Of a DNA stretch of 64,000 nt, positions 20,326-29,538 are shown piece by piece. A model generated the notes under the pieces. The model was not told where the DNA came from. It was given only the letters and a program-made list of their open reading frames with translations, and searched no databases. The position numbers and the translations under genes were made by a program. The DNA is from an uncultured Methanolobus sp. (GTDB taxonomy: Archaea; Halobacteriota; Methanosarcinia; Methanosarcinales; Methanosarcinaceae): positions 2,914,001 through 2,978,000 of the forward strand of contig NZ_OY762426.1 of assembly GCF_963665675.1 (NCBI RefSeq). Direction: 5' to 3'. How positions within the stretch are numbered: position 1 is the stretch's first letter; every line of letters starts with the position of its first letter.

Positions 20326-20361
20326 CCTCACTTGCTTGCTTACTGAAAGTACTAAGTGAGG
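20326..20361 (+). promoter_or_regulatory. 5' leader hairpin overlapping the ribosome binding site
   Basis: CCTCACTT (20326-20333) and AAGTGAGG (20354-20361) are perfect complements. The 3' arm runs into GGTGG, the probable ribosome binding site of the gene starting at 20374, so folding could mask translation start. The loop is 20 bases. Confidence 0.45.
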
Positions 20362-20373
20362 GTGGTATAATAT

Positions 20374-20904
20374 ATGGTAAAAAATAATTTCTTTGAGAGT
20401 ACAGTGGTTACGCTGGTCTGTTTTGCTGTGATTGCATCAGTTTTTGTCATTCCAGCAAGTGCAGAAACAGATCCAGGGTTCACTATCGGTTTAACAGGGG
20501 ACGAAATCCTTCTTAGTCCTTCATCAGCTACAGCTACAGTAGGAGATCAACACACAGTGACAGCAACAGTTCAGGATGATGATGGAAATCCTGTTGAATC
20601 AAAGAGGGTTAACATTGACGTTAAATCCGGACCTCATGCAAGTTATGACCATGCCGGAATTACAGATGCCAATGGTCAGCTGAGTTTCACATACACCGGC
20701 ACAGCTACAGGAACCGATGTAATTGTTGCAAGTTTCATGGATAATCAGGATGTTGTAATTACTTCCAATGAGGGAACCTGTATCTGGGAGGATTCTGGCA
20801 ACAATAATAACAATAATGAAATTCCGGAATTCCCAACGATTGCACTTCCAATAGCTGCAATCATCGGAATTGCCTTCATCTTCAACAGAAGGAAAGAGGA
20901 GTAA
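20374..20904 (+). CDS. PEF-CTERM surface protein with Ig-like domain
   Basis: 176 residues. A signal peptide (about 10-35, ending ASA) is followed by a Big_1/invasin-like Ig domain (about 45-130: ATATVGDQHTVTATVQDDDG, then DANGQLSFTYTGTATGTDVI). An Asn-rich linker leads to a C-terminal sorting tail (EIPEFPTIALPIAAIIGIAF plus a basic end). The PEF-CTERM tail is known to be processed by an archaeosortase and replaced by a lipid anchor, placing the protein on the S-layer side of the membrane. It has its own promoter region and a leader hairpin. Confidence 0.8.
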   Translation: MVKNNFFESTVVTLVCFAVIASVFVIPASAETDPGFTIGLTGDEILLSPSSATATVGDQHTVTATVQDDDGNPVESKRVNIDVKSGPHASYDHAGITDANGQLSFTYTGTATGTDVIVASFMDNQDVVITSNEGTCIWEDSGNNNNNNEIPEFPTIALPIAAIIGIAFIFNRRKEE

Positions 20905-21239
20905 TAATCTCCTCTGATTTTTCTTTTTTGATAGTTTTTTAACTCATTTTGTTCCTATTTGCCTTTATTTCTTCTTTTTCCATCCTGTTTACAATAATTC
21001 TATACAGGATAAATTTATAAAGCTCAAACTCTATTTTTATACGGGTAAATGTATGGGAATGGGGAAGTGACATTCACAGTCATGGAAACATGTGTTTCTA
21101 TATTGCAGACCTTTCCTCACTTAGTTAATAGGAATATTTCGTATGCAGTATCCAACTGGAAACTGTCCTCCTTATATGCAAGTATCTACAATATACTGGT
21201 ATCTTAAAGATACTATAAATAGGAAGCATGGTGAATAAA
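20905..21239. other. Intergenic region upstream of hcp
   Basis: This holds T-rich sequence after the surface-protein gene (about 20923-20941, a probable terminator), two TATA-like stretches (for example ATAAATTTATAAAG near 21009) and the palindrome listed separately at 21199-21213. No gene is seen. Confidence 0.5.
21199..21213. promoter_or_regulatory. Operator-like palindrome in the hcp promoter
   Basis: GTATCTTAAAGATAC is a perfect 7-bp inverted repeat with one central base. A half-site, AGTATCT, lies at 21181-21187, and a TATA-like CTATAAAT follows at 21213-21220. The position, within 30 bases of the start codon, suits a repressor site. Confidence 0.45.
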
Positions 21240-22925
21240 ATGTTCTGCTATCAATGTGAAGAAACTATGAACGGTACCGGCTGTACAAAGAACGGTGTAT
21301 GTGGAAAAAAAGGAGAGGTTGCTGACCTCCAGGATGACCTTATCTACGTCCTGAAAAGTATTGCATTCTATAACTCTAAAGCAAGGGCAAACAACCTTAA
21401 TGATGCAAAGACCGATAAGTTCATTCTTGACGGATTATTTGCAACTATTACAAACACAAATTTCAATAAAGCCGATATTGAAAGATTTATCAGGGAAGGA
21501 TTTGAAATCAAGAATGGCATCAAGCAGAAGCTCATGGATGAAAAGGTCATCACTGAAAAATCAGGATCATCTTTCCCCGGATGGATTAAGGAAAAACTTC
21601 TTGGCGCTGCCCCAAATGCCGGTGAAGACCTGCCTGTTATGGCAAAGGTCACGCCTGCAACGCTGGCCAATATCAATACCAGTGTACTTGCCACAGAGAA
21701 CGAGGACATCCGGTCTCTAAGGGAACTTTTGATATATGGTCTCAAAGGTATGGCAGCTTATGCTCACCATGCAAATGTCCTTGGTTACAAGGATGATGAT
21801 GTAATGGCATTCATTGAGAAGGCACTTCTTGCCACAATGGATGATGACATGGGTGTTGACGAACTGGTCCCACTGGTTATTGAATGCGGTTCCGTTGGTG
21901 TCACAACCATGGCACTGCTTGACAAAGCAAATACCACAACGTATGGGAACCCTGAGCCAACTGCAGTCAACATTGGTGCAGGAGATAAACCAGGCATCCT
22001 CATAAGCGGGCATGACCTGCATGACCTCGAACAGCTCCTTGAGCAGACAAAAGGCACAGGTGTTGATGTTTACACTCATGGTGAAATGCTTCCTGCAAAC
22101 TCTTACCCGGCTTTTAAGAAGTATGATAACTTCGTAGGTAACTACGGCGGCTCATGGTGGAGACAGAAAGAAGAGTTCGACAGGTTCAATGGCCCTATAC
22201 TTATGACAACTAACTGTATCGTCCCACCTAAGGATTCATACATTAACAGGATCTACACCACCGGAATTGTCGGCTTTGACGGTGTAACACACATCAATGC
22301 CGGTGAGGACGGGGGAAAGGATTTCTCAGCTATCATAAACCAGGCAAAATCATGCAGCGCACCGCAGCAGCTGGAGGAAGGCACCATCATGGGGGGGTTT
22401 GCTCATGTATCAGCACTCTCAGTTGCAGATAAAATAGTCGAAGCTGTAAAAAGTGGCCAGATAAAGAAGTTTGTTGTTATGGCAGGATGTGACGGAAGAC
22501 ACAAGGAGAGAAGCTACTATACAGACTTTGCAGAAGCACTGCCCGATGACACGGTCATTCTCACAGCAGGTTGTGCAAAATACCGCTACAACAAGCTTGA
22601 CCTCGGAGATATCGGCGGAATTCCAAGAGTTATTGATGCAGGCCAGTGTAATGACTCATATTCACTGGTTGTTATTGCACAGGCACTTGCAGAAGCCTTT
22701 GGTGTTGAGGATATCAACGACCTGCCGGTTGCATACAATATCGCATGGTATGAACAGAAAGCATGTCTTGTCCTGCTTGCACTGTTAAGCCTTGGTGTCA
22801 AGGACATCATGCTTGGTCCTAAACTCCCGGCATTTGTCTCACCAAATGTCCTGAATGTACTGGTTGAGAACTTTAACATCATGCCAAATTCAACAGTTGA
22901 TGACGACCTAAAAGTCCTCATTTAA
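21240..22925 (+). CDS. hcp: Hybrid cluster protein (hydroxylamine reductase)
   Basis: About 561 residues. The N-terminal cysteine motif [15 protein letters not shown]...GVCGK binds a [4Fe-4S] cluster. Downstream motifs for the hybrid Fe-S-O cluster are visible: [56 protein letters not shown] and [33 protein letters not shown]. The family reduces hydroxylamine or nitric oxide and protects against nitrosative and oxidative stress. I start at ATG 21240, with GGTGA five bases upstream; ATG 21228 would add MVNK. A palindromic operator sits in the promoter. Confidence 0.95.
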   Translation: MFCYQCEETMNGTGCTKNGVCGKKGEVADLQDDLIYVLKSIAFYNSKARANNLNDAKTDKFILDGLFATITNTNFNKADIERFIREGFEIKNGIKQKLMDEKVITEKSGSSFPGWIKEKLLGAAPNAGEDLPVMAKVTPATLANINTSVLATENEDIRSLRELLIYGLKGMAAYAHHANVLGYKDDDVMAFIEKALLATMDDDMGVDELVPLVIECGSVGVTTMALLDKANTTTYGNPEPTAVNIGAGDKPGILISGHDLHDLEQLLEQTKGTGVDVYTHGEMLPANSYPAFKKYDNFVGNYGGSWWRQKEEFDRFNGPILMTTNCIVPPKDSYINRIYTTGIVGFDGVTHINAGEDGGKDFSAIINQAKSCSAPQQLEEGTIMGGFAHVSALSVADKIVEAVKSGQIKKFVVMAGCDGRHKERSYYTDFAEALPDDTVILTAGCAKYRYNKLDLGDIGGIPRVIDAGQCNDSYSLVVIAQALAEAFGVEDINDLPVAYNIAWYEQKACLVLLALLSLGVKDIMLGPKLPAFVSPNVLNVLVENFNIMPNSTVDDDLKVLI

Positions 22926-23008
22926 ATCTTTTACAACCGTTCTCAGGAATGCTTATATTAAAATCCTTTATTTCTTTTTATTTCCCTCTTGATTAAGGAA
23001 GTGTATTA

Positions 23009-23347
23009 ATGAAAATATCAAGTTACAACGATGCAGAGAAGAAAGATAACCCTCACGGAGTTACTGTTCATAAACTCTATGATACCGAACACGCACAGGT
23101 TATGCACATGCAGCTCAAACCTGGTGAAGCTCTTAAAAAGCATTCAACTCCGGTGGATGTGTTCTTCTATGTTCTGGAAGGAGAGGGTATTGTTGAGATA
23201 GGTGATGAGCAGCAGACCATCACAAAGGACATGCTGGTGGACAGTCCTGCAAAGATTCCTCACAGGCTCATTAATGAAAGTGACAGCCTTTTCCGTTTCC
23301 TTGTGGTAAAAGTACCACGCCAGACAGAACAGACAAAAATGATGTAA
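23009..23347 (+). CDS. Cupin domain protein
   Basis: A 112-residue single-domain cupin. Motif 1 reads LKPGEALKKHSTPVDVFFYVLEGEG (His and Glu ligands) and motif 2 DSPAKIPHRLINESD (His ligand). A metal site is therefore likely, but no substrate can be inferred. AGGAAGTG precedes the ATG. It is 83 bp downstream of hcp on the same strand and could be read from the same transcript, which would fit a stress role. Confidence 0.8.
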   Translation: MKISSYNDAEKKDNPHGVTVHKLYDTEHAQVMHMQLKPGEALKKHSTPVDVFFYVLEGEGIVEIGDEQQTITKDMLVDSPAKIPHRLINESDSLFRFLVVKVPRQTEQTKMM

Positions 23348-23429
23348 ACCGGGAATTTCAGTTTTTCCGGTATTTTCTTTTTAATCCGGAAAGTATCCTG
23401 TTTTAATGTTTGTAAAATGATTTATCGTG

Positions 23430-23712
23430 AATCATGAATAACTTGAATTATCCCGAAGGGTACGGCGAAGCCGGCGTTTTCCCAGATGACTAAACAAAAC
23501 AATCTGTATAATACTCTGGAATACTTTCTTCGCAGGTCTTCTGTAGCATTCTCAGCATAATTGTAACAATCTTTGCAATAATCTTCTGTACAACAGAATA
23601 GGTATCATAGGAATGTGCCGCCTTCGGCGGATGGCTACTTCATTTTTAGATTGAGGGTTGTTGTGAACATAAAAAAAGCAATGTTTGTGTCATTCAGATA
23701 AGCAGGAATTCC
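23430..23712 (+). repeat. Dispersed ~280-bp repeat, copy 1
   Basis: It begins near TATCCCGAAGGGTACGGCG and ends near CAGATAAGCAGGAATTCCAC. It holds two GC-rich foldable spots: CGGC-GAA-GCCG (about 23463-23473) and CCGCC-TTC-GGCGG (about 23617-23630). Related copies lie at 26640-26882 (same strand) and 28790-29070 (opposite strand). No reading frame is conserved between copies. Confidence 0.75.
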
Positions 23713-24018
23713 ACGGAGCCGTTTTAATCAGCTGTCAGGTCACATTAACAGTCCAGGCAGCAAGTTTAATTTGATAGCCTGACAAGGCTCATGGAAGGTG
23801 GTGGTTGGAGGACTTAATCAGGCTATACAGGAGGCACAGTTAGATTCATTATTACTCCCCACTGTGCAATATAAATTTGCCAGTATTATATATATTTTAA
23901 AAATAGTTTAATCATATCATCTGATCAGGCATTACAAACTGCGTTTAGTCGAAGGCATTAAATAATGATATCCTGAATATACCTTGCATACTATAATTCA
24001 TTCTATCGGAGACTATCT
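23713..24018. other. Intergenic region, no gene supported
   Basis: About 300 bases between the repeat and the FTR-like gene. There is an AT-rich promoter-like zone (TATATATTTTAAAA near 23887) and GGAG just before the next start codon. No coding sequence or clear RNA is seen. Confidence 0.5.
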
Positions 24019-24297
24019 ATGACAGACCTTGCACCAATAATGGAAAAGACCCACGAATGGGCAGCAAAATACGCAAAGAAAAAAGGTTTCGTTCTCAACC
24101 CTGACGAAGAAATGCTTATGATGGTCATTGAAGGTCTTTCCAAAAATAAACAGGAACATGGGAAGCAATACTGTCCATGTAGACTGAGGACCGGTGATGA
24201 CACGGAAGATCGGAAGATCATCTGTCCATGTGTTTACCATGAGGGCGAGATCGAAAACGATGGAAACTGTCACTGTTCATTGTTCTTCAAAGTCTGA
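24019..24297 (+). CDS. Ferredoxin-thioredoxin reductase catalytic-subunit-like protein
   Basis: A 92-residue protein with the full cysteine pattern of the FTR catalytic chain: CPCR (about 53-56), CPC (about 71-73) and CHC (about 86-88). Together these bind a [4Fe-4S] cluster beside a redox-active disulfide. In archaea such proteins pass electrons from ferredoxin to thioredoxin-like partners. GGAG precedes the ATG. It lies just upstream of the fwd genes, but a ~80-bp gap with its own ribosome site makes co-regulation uncertain. Confidence 0.85.
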   Translation: MTDLAPIMEKTHEWAAKYAKKKGFVLNPDEEMLMMVIEGLSKNKQEHGKQYCPCRLRTGDDTEDRKIICPCVYHEGEIENDGNCHCSLFFKV

Positions 24298-24378
24298 ATT
24301 TCCTGAAAACAAATAAAAACAAACAAAAATCGTTTTTGATTAACTTAGCATAAATCAGCAAGGTGATAGGTGATAATA

Positions 24379-24840
24379 ATGGCAAATGTAATGGAAATAT
24401 ACCAGTTGCTTCCCAAAACAAACTGTAAGGAATGTGGAAAAAGCACATGTATGGCATTTGCCGTGGACCTGCTGGCACGTAAGGTCAGTGTGGATGATTG
24501 TCCTCCTCTTGCAAATAATGCCAAGTACAAAGCAGGTTATGAGAAGCTCTCTGAAATGATTGCTCCCGTGAGTGGTGTAACTGATACAGGTCTTATCGTT
24601 CATGAAGACAAATGCATAGGATGTGGAAACTGTGTTGTTGCATGTCCTGTGGATGTGGCCAATGACCCGCTGGGAGCCGGTAGTGGAAAAGCACCGACGT
24701 CTGACAAAGTCATCTTTAAGGTTGAAGATGGTGTTGTCAAGGCCCGCAATGTCCAGGAATGTCGTCGTTTTGGTGAGAACAGGATTCTCTGTGTTGCCTG
24801 TCTGGATACGTGTCCGACCAAGGCCATTGAGTTCGTATGA
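24379..24840 (+). CDS. Iron-sulfur protein of the formylmethanofuran dehydrogenase cluster
   Basis: 153 residues from ATG 24379 (AGGTGAT ahead; the in-frame GTG at 24370 falls in that region). The N-terminal domain (TNCKECGKSTCMAFAVDLL) resembles the Fe-S domain of corrinoid/CODH gamma-type proteins. A [4Fe-4S] ferredoxin motif follows (CIGCGNCVVACPVD), and the second set is partly separated (CRRFGENRILCVACLDTCP). It precedes fwdB and is the likely electron carrier to the enzyme, in the position of FwdG-type subunits. The exact subunit name is not certain. Confidence 0.75.
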   Translation: MANVMEIYQLLPKTNCKECGKSTCMAFAVDLLARKVSVDDCPPLANNAKYKAGYEKLSEMIAPVSGVTDTGLIVHEDKCIGCGNCVVACPVDVANDPLGAGSGKAPTSDKVIFKVEDGVVKARNVQECRRFGENRILCVACLDTCPTKAIEFV

Positions 24841-24876
24841 ACTCTTATTCTTCTTATTTTTTAGTGTGGTGATGAT

Positions 24877-26127
24877 TTGAGTGAATATTATGTTTGTACG
24901 GGCTGTGCCCTTCTTTGTGATGACATAGAAGTTGAAACCGAAAATGATAAAGTGAAGACTGTCCATGCTGCATGCCGCAAAGGTGTTGCACGCATGAAAG
25001 GTTGCAGTGATCCTCTGGAATGTACCGTGGATGGTGAAAAGACCGATGTGGATTCTGCCATTGCAAAAGCCGCTGACATCCTGAGGGAAGCTGAGAAACC
25101 ATTGATATTCGGTCATGGTAACTCAAGCTCAGAAGCCCAGAAAATGTCTATCAGTCTTGCAAAGAAAACTGGTGCATATCTGGATGATACCTCTTCCTTC
25201 TGTCAGGGACCGGTGATAGAGGCGATACTTCAGGACAAACTCAGGACATGCACACTGGATGATATCAGGCACAAAGCTGATGTTATTATTTTCTGGGGTG
25301 CTGATCCTTCAAATTCACACCCACGCCACCTTTCAAGATATTCTTATTTCCCAAGAGGCAAGGAGCGCCAGAGGGGATGGGAAGAGAACAGGACTGCCAT
25401 TTGTGTCGATGTCAGGAAATCCGAGACTGCCGTAATCTGCGGTGACACTCGCTTCTACCAGATACCAATGGGTGGCGATGCAGAGTTTATGGACGCACTG
25501 GTAAGTGCCCTCTCCAGTAAAGTTCCAAAGACATCATTCGGATTTGATGCAAAGAGTATACTGGAACTTGCAAATGTGCTGAAAAAGGCAAAGTTCGGTG
25601 CAATCTGTGTTGGTCTTGGGCTTATATATTCCCTTGAGGACCTTGACCCGCTGTCCAGGTTAATGGACAAACTTAACGAAGTTTCAGATTTCAATCTCAT
25701 GCCAATGGTTGGTCAGTACAATATGAGAGGTTTTAACCATAATCTTTACGAGGAAACGGGATACATCAACCGTGTGAAGTTCAATCCGCAAACCGGCGAA
25801 GCAGAACACGGACCCGGGTTTTCAGTTGTGGAAGCCCTCAGGAATAAAACCGTTGACGCTGCACTTGTCATTGGCTCCGATCCGTTGTCAAGTCTTCCTC
25901 TATCCGTTTCACGATATCTTGCAGATATCCCATTGATTACTATTGACCCATGCAGGAATCTCACATCTTCCATGTCGAAGGTGACAATCCCATGTGCTCT
26001 TGGAGGCGTGGAATCCGGTGGGACTGCTGTTCGAATGGATGGTGTTGAGATAGAGCTTAAGAAGATACTTGATACTGAAAATCTCCCGGATGCTGAGATT
26101 CTTAAGAAAATCACGGAGGCGATCTGA
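24877..26127 (+). CDS. fwdB: Formylmethanofuran dehydrogenase subunit B
   Basis: A 416-residue catalytic subunit of the Mo/W enzyme that reduces CO2 to formylmethanofuran, or runs in reverse during methylotrophic growth. The N-terminal cluster motif VCTGCALLCDDIEV is diagnostic, and DDTSSFCQGP carries the metal-ligand Cys (not Sec). Later motifs are FWGADPSNSHPRH, GLGLIYSLEDLDPL and VIGSDPLSSLP. The start is TTG, with GGTGATG upstream; no ATG gives the conserved N-terminus. Its stop overlaps the fwdD ATG (TGATG). Subunits A and C do not follow, as they do in many fwd operons. Confidence 0.93.
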   Translation: MSEYYVCTGCALLCDDIEVETENDKVKTVHAACRKGVARMKGCSDPLECTVDGEKTDVDSAIAKAADILREAEKPLIFGHGNSSSEAQKMSISLAKKTGAYLDDTSSFCQGPVIEAILQDKLRTCTLDDIRHKADVIIFWGADPSNSHPRHLSRYSYFPRGKERQRGWEENRTAICVDVRKSETAVICGDTRFYQIPMGGDAEFMDALVSALSSKVPKTSFGFDAKSILELANVLKKAKFGAICVGLGLIYSLEDLDPLSRLMDKLNEVSDFNLMPMVGQYNMRGFNHNLYEETGYINRVKFNPQTGEAEHGPGFSVVEALRNKTVDAALVIGSDPLSSLPLSVSRYLADIPLITIDPCRNLTSSMSKVTIPCALGGVESGGTAVRMDGVEIELKKILDTENLPDAEILKKITEAI

Positions 26128-26531
26128 TGGGATTCGGACAATTCCTTGCAGCACCTGAGATAAAACTGAAGATTGTTACATACAGAGATGTGTTCCAGAA
26201 TACAGCACAGGAAACTTCCCGTTTCGGAGAGGAATATGAGAAATATTCAGCTGTTATAAAATTGGACTTAAAGGACATTGCAAAACTCACAATAAAAGAC
26301 GGTGACACTGTGATCGTGAAAAACAGCTCAGGAAAAGTTGTTGTCACAGCCATGAAGTCGGATTATGAGCAGTCACATTCAGGAATTGCTTACATGGTCA
26401 ACAGTCCATGGTCTAATTCTCTTGTGCCTGATGAGACGGGAGGCACCGGAGTTCCTAAGTTCAAGAATTTTGAAGTTACAGTTCAGGGTGCCAAGGGAGA
26501 AAAGGTTACGGGGATCAGTGAGTTATTCTGA
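26127..26531 (+). CDS. fwdD: Formylmethanofuran dehydrogenase subunit D
   Basis: A 134-residue molybdopterin-dinucleotide-binding subunit. The double-psi barrel features are IAKLTIKDGDTVIVKNSSG and GIAYMVNSPWSNSLVPDETGGTGVPKFKNF, the family signature. It is coupled to fwdB by TGATG. The operon appears to end here: 40 bp on lies a 16-base inverted-repeat sequence that recurs 3.9 kb away, then a dispersed repeat. Confidence 0.92.
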   Translation: MGFGQFLAAPEIKLKIVTYRDVFQNTAQETSRFGEEYEKYSAVIKLDLKDIAKLTIKDGDTVIVKNSSGKVVVTAMKSDYEQSHSGIAYMVNSPWSNSLVPDETGGTGVPKFKNFEVTVQGAKGEKVTGISELF

Positions 26532-26571
26532 TAAGCAATTTTAAAATTGGAAGAGGGTTCTGATATTTCGG

Positions 26572-26587
26572 CTCTGTAGAAATCCTG
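26572..26587 (+). repeat. 16-base inverted-repeat motif, left copy
   Basis: GGCTCTGTAGAAATCC. Its exact reverse complement is at 30503-30518, and a degenerate copy (AATTTCTACAGAGCT) lies at 32207-32221. It looks like an IS terminus, but no element can be closed between these ends with certainty. Confidence 0.7.
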
Positions 26588-26639
26588 TCATTCAAACTTT
26601 AAAGGTAAGCATGTCGGTTTTGTCAGATTGATATGATCT

Positions 26640-26882
26640 ATCGAAGGTCATGTGTAACTTGACCAAAACCGAAGGGTACGGCGAAGCTGGCGTTTTCCCA
26701 CAAAAAGAAGTAAAATTCTTTACATAACTACAATAGTGTTTGGAAATATCTTCTGTGCAGAGGCATTGAATGCGCCGCCTTTGGCGGATGGTCATTTTGT
26801 TTTTAGTTTGCAGATTATTTTTGTGAAATGAAAAAGAACAACGTTTGTAGCATTCATATTAACAGGAATGCTACATAGCCAA
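26640..26882 (+). repeat. Dispersed ~280-bp repeat, copy 2
   Basis: It shares with copy 1 the segment CGAAGGGTACGGCGAAG, the GCGTTTTCCCA run, the CCGCC-TTT-GGCGG hairpin (about 26773-26786) and the tail. It is shorter in the middle. Here the tail forms a perfect hairpin (GTAGCATTC and GAATGCTAC). It is not coding. Confidence 0.75.
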
Positions 26883-26921
26883 TATTTCAGAACCTAACAT
26901 GCTTATTCAAAAAATATAAAA

Positions 26922-28670
26922 TTATTTTTTTGTTTGTCTTGCGCAGAATAGTCCTATCATGGCGATTGCTTCAAACAATGTGAAACCGGGAGTCTTGCCG
27001 ATGGCTTCTCCGTTATCAACGCTGTCACTGCCAAAACCACCGTCGTATATTGCAAGCGGCAGGTAGTCCCTATTATCCAATGCGATTTTGTAAGTCTTAT
27101 CACATATGCCATCCATGTTTGCATCGGTATTACTGGACTCGCTGAATCCCTTGCCGTTTGGTGTAAGCCACAAATTACCTCCCATGGAAGAGCCGCCGTT
27201 TATGTTCACACCTGCCTGCTGTGTGATGTTCCATCTATTATCAATATTTCCAGCAAAGATACTTGTTCTAATTTCAGTATTATTAGTATTGTTGAAGAGA
27301 TTGTTGTAGATGAGATTGTAGTCAGAAGAATACATCCAGATGCCGCAGTATTTATTGTTCGAAATCACATTGCCGGTTACGGTGTTATAGTTTGAAGAAG
27401 ACAGAGAGGTTCCATCGTATTTATTGTTCAAAATCACATTGCCGGTTACAGTGTTATAGTTGGAAGAAAACAAAGAAATTCCTTCTGAATTATTTTTTGA
27501 CGCCATGTTTCCGTCTACAGTGTTGTAGTTTGAAGAATGCAGATTGATTCCTGCATAATTATTGTTAGAAAGTATGTTGTCGTTTACAGCGGTGTGGTTT
27601 GAAGAAAGAATAGAGATTCCATGACATTCATTGTCTGACACCATGTTGCCGGCTACAGTGCTGTTGTTGGAATCCCACAGGTAGATCCCTTCCTCTTTAT
27701 TATTCGAAACCATGTTGTCAGCTACAGTATTGATGTTGCTGGAAGACCACAGGTAAATCCCATAATTGTTGTTCGATGCCGTGTTATTTCTTATCGCGTT
27801 ATTGCTGCTGGAATGAAACAAATATATCCCATAATTGTTGCCCGATGCCGTGTTGTTGTTTATCGTGTTATTGTTGCTGGAATTATACAGAGATATTCCC
27901 TGGTCTTCACTTCTTGACACTGTGTTGTTGCTTATCTTATTGTTGCATGAAGATCGCAGATAGATGCCGATGTCGCTGTTCGATGCTGTGTTGTTGCTCA
28001 GCATATTGATGCTACTGGAAGTTAAGTGAATACCGTAGCTGGAATTGCTCAAAGCATTATTGTTTATCTTATTGTTGCCGGAGGCTGCCAGAAAGATGCC
28101 GCAGTAATTGTTTAACGCTTTGTTGTTGCTTATCTCATTGTTATTGCTGAAAGAATACAGACCAATACCGAAATTACATTCTGACACATCGTTACCGGTC
28201 AGGTGGTTGTTATTGGAGGAACTCAGCTTGATGTTGCACCTGGGCCAGGTATTGCCCGAGAAAGTATTGTAACTTAGCGTGCTGTTGCTGGAAGAAGATA
28301 AATAGATGCATGCTGCATCAAAACCTCTGGCACCATTCACATTAAATCCGCTAATAGTCACATGATCAGCAGTGACATTGAAAACATGGTCTGCTTCAAC
28401 TGCAGCAGTGACATTTGTAAAAGCAGCTCCTTCTGTTGACACGATGGTCAGTTGTTTGTCCACATCCACATTTTCATAGTATGTGCCGGGATGGACAATT
28501 ATTGTGTCACCGGAACTGGAGGCATTGACAGCATCCTGTATTGTGATGTAGTCTGCATCACTGCTGTTGCCCACAGTAATTGTTGCTGCATTCACAATAG
28601 CAACGGTACCTAACATTAAAATTACAAAGACGATACTAATAGTATGCAAACTGAACAAAATCCTTTTCAT
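26922..28670 (-). CDS. PGF-CTERM surface protein with parallel beta-helix (NosD-like)
   Basis: 582 residues. A signal peptide (about 1-28) is followed by ITVGNSSDADYITIQDAVNA and HPGTYYENV, the usual opening of NosD-type right-handed beta-helices. About 14-16 short Asn/Ser-rich coils follow (pattern N-x-x-S-x-NxxxGIYLxSSxNNxIxxN, about 130-470). A closing calcium-like Asp-rich stretch (TDANMDGICDKTYKI) leads to a C-terminal TPGF sorting tail. This type of tail is known to be cut by archaeosortase A and lipid-anchored. The protein is probably a surface carbohydrate-binding or adhesive protein. It is flanked on both sides by dispersed repeat copies. Confidence 0.8.
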   Translation of the reverse strand: MKRILFSLHTISIVFVILMLGTVAIVNAATITVGNSSDADYITIQDAVNASSSGDTIIVHPGTYYENVDVDKQLTIVSTEGAAFTNVTAAVEADHVFNVTADHVTISGFNVNGARGFDAACIYLSSSSNSTLSYNTFSGNTWPRCNIKLSSSNNNHLTGNDVSECNFGIGLYSFSNNNEISNNKALNNYCGIFLAASGNNKINNNALSNSSYGIHLTSSSINMLSNNTASNSDIGIYLRSSCNNKISNNTVSRSEDQGISLYNSSNNNTINNNTASGNNYGIYLFHSSSNNAIRNNTASNNNYGIYLWSSSNINTVADNMVSNNKEEGIYLWDSNNSTVAGNMVSDNECHGISILSSNHTAVNDNILSNNNYAGINLHSSNYNTVDGNMASKNNSEGISLFSSNYNTVTGNVILNNKYDGTSLSSSNYNTVTGNVISNNKYCGIWMYSSDYNLIYNNLFNNTNNTEIRTSIFAGNIDNRWNITQQAGVNINGGSSMGGNLWLTPNGKGFSESSNTDANMDGICDKTYKIALDNRDYLPLAIYDGGFGSDSVDNGEAIGKTPGFTLFEAIAMIGLFCARQTKK

Positions 28671-28789
28671 TTTTTACCTCAATCTTAACTTACTTAATAA
28701 AAAAGCAAAAATAATATAAAATTATTGCTCATGCTTATCTTGATATTTTTCTGTTCTTAAGCTCCCCTTCTATGTGATTAATAAAGTGA

Positions 28790-29070
28790 ATGGTCCTGTG
28801 GAATTCCTGTTTATCTGAATGACCTGAACATTGTTTTTTGTGTTCACAAAGACAATCCGCAGTCTAAAAACAAAGTAAGAACCTGCCAAAGGCGGCACAT
28901 TCCTATGATACCTATTCTGTTGTACAGAAGATCATTACAAAGACTATTGCATTTGTACAGAGAATTCTACGTGTGTCCCAAGATGAAAGTACATGATATT
29001 TGGAGATTATTTTGTTTAGTCATGCGGGAAAACGCTGGCTTTGCTGTACCCTTTGGGATAATTAAAGAGC
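28790..29070 (-). repeat. Dispersed ~280-bp repeat, copy 3 (inverted)
   Basis: The reverse complement reads TATCCCAAAGGGTACAGCAA to AAACAGGAATTCCAC and matches copy 1 over its whole length. Long exact runs include ATCTTCTGTACAACAGAATA. The second hairpin is degraded here (GGCAG for GGCGG). An open frame across it (28905-29117) is not conserved in the other copies and is not taken as a gene. Confidence 0.75.
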
Positions 29071-29126
29071 TCTATGAATATTACCTGAAAGATTCAACGC
29101 CTGTAACTGAACTATAATATTAACTA

Positions 29127-29378
29127 TTATTTGTATTTCAGTGAACGGAAAAGCCCTTTAGATGGTTTGTAAACCCTGTCTGGATATTTTTCTATAAGTT
29201 TCCAGACACAACCGTTGACTGTCTTTGGATGAAAAGTGGAGTCTGATGCCTTGATCTCTGAGAGCAGTTCAGACCAGCGCAGACCGTCGGGATGCTTATC
29301 AAGTATTTCAAGTGCAGTTGCATTTATGCGTTCAGTTACCCTGGATGAATGTATATCAGGTTCTGATCTTATTGCCAT
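29127..29378 (-). CDS. Small winged-helix-like protein
   Basis: 83 residues with a compact helix-rich domain (ATALEILDKHPDGLRWSELLSEIKASD, then FHPKTVNGCVWKLIEKYPDRVYKPSKGLFR). It reads as a small winged helix like the HTH domains found next to restriction and defence genes. No partner is adjacent. It lies between a repeat copy and IS debris. The function is not assigned. Confidence 0.5.
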   Translation of the reverse strand: MAIRSEPDIHSSRVTERINATALEILDKHPDGLRWSELLSEIKASDSTFHPKTVNGCVWKLIEKYPDRVYKPSKGLFRSLKYK

Positions 29379-29538
29379 TAAGAAATATGTTTATTTTCTA
29401 TCATTAAATGTTTTACTGGGATCGTGAATTGTGATCTGTCAGCCTGTAGGCAAAGATGGCGCCAAGGCTATGACTATGAGCACAAGGACCCAGATCCTTC
29501 CTTTTAGTATAATGTAGTCAGCCAGAAGGTGTTCCCAC

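Noticed and set aside
24355..25116. Minus-strand open frame of about 250 codons
   Set aside because: It lies antisense to the Fe-S protein and fwdB genes, which have clear family motifs.
28905..29117. Plus-strand open frame of 70 codons
   Set aside because: It runs through dispersed repeat copy 3; the other two copies do not preserve the frame.
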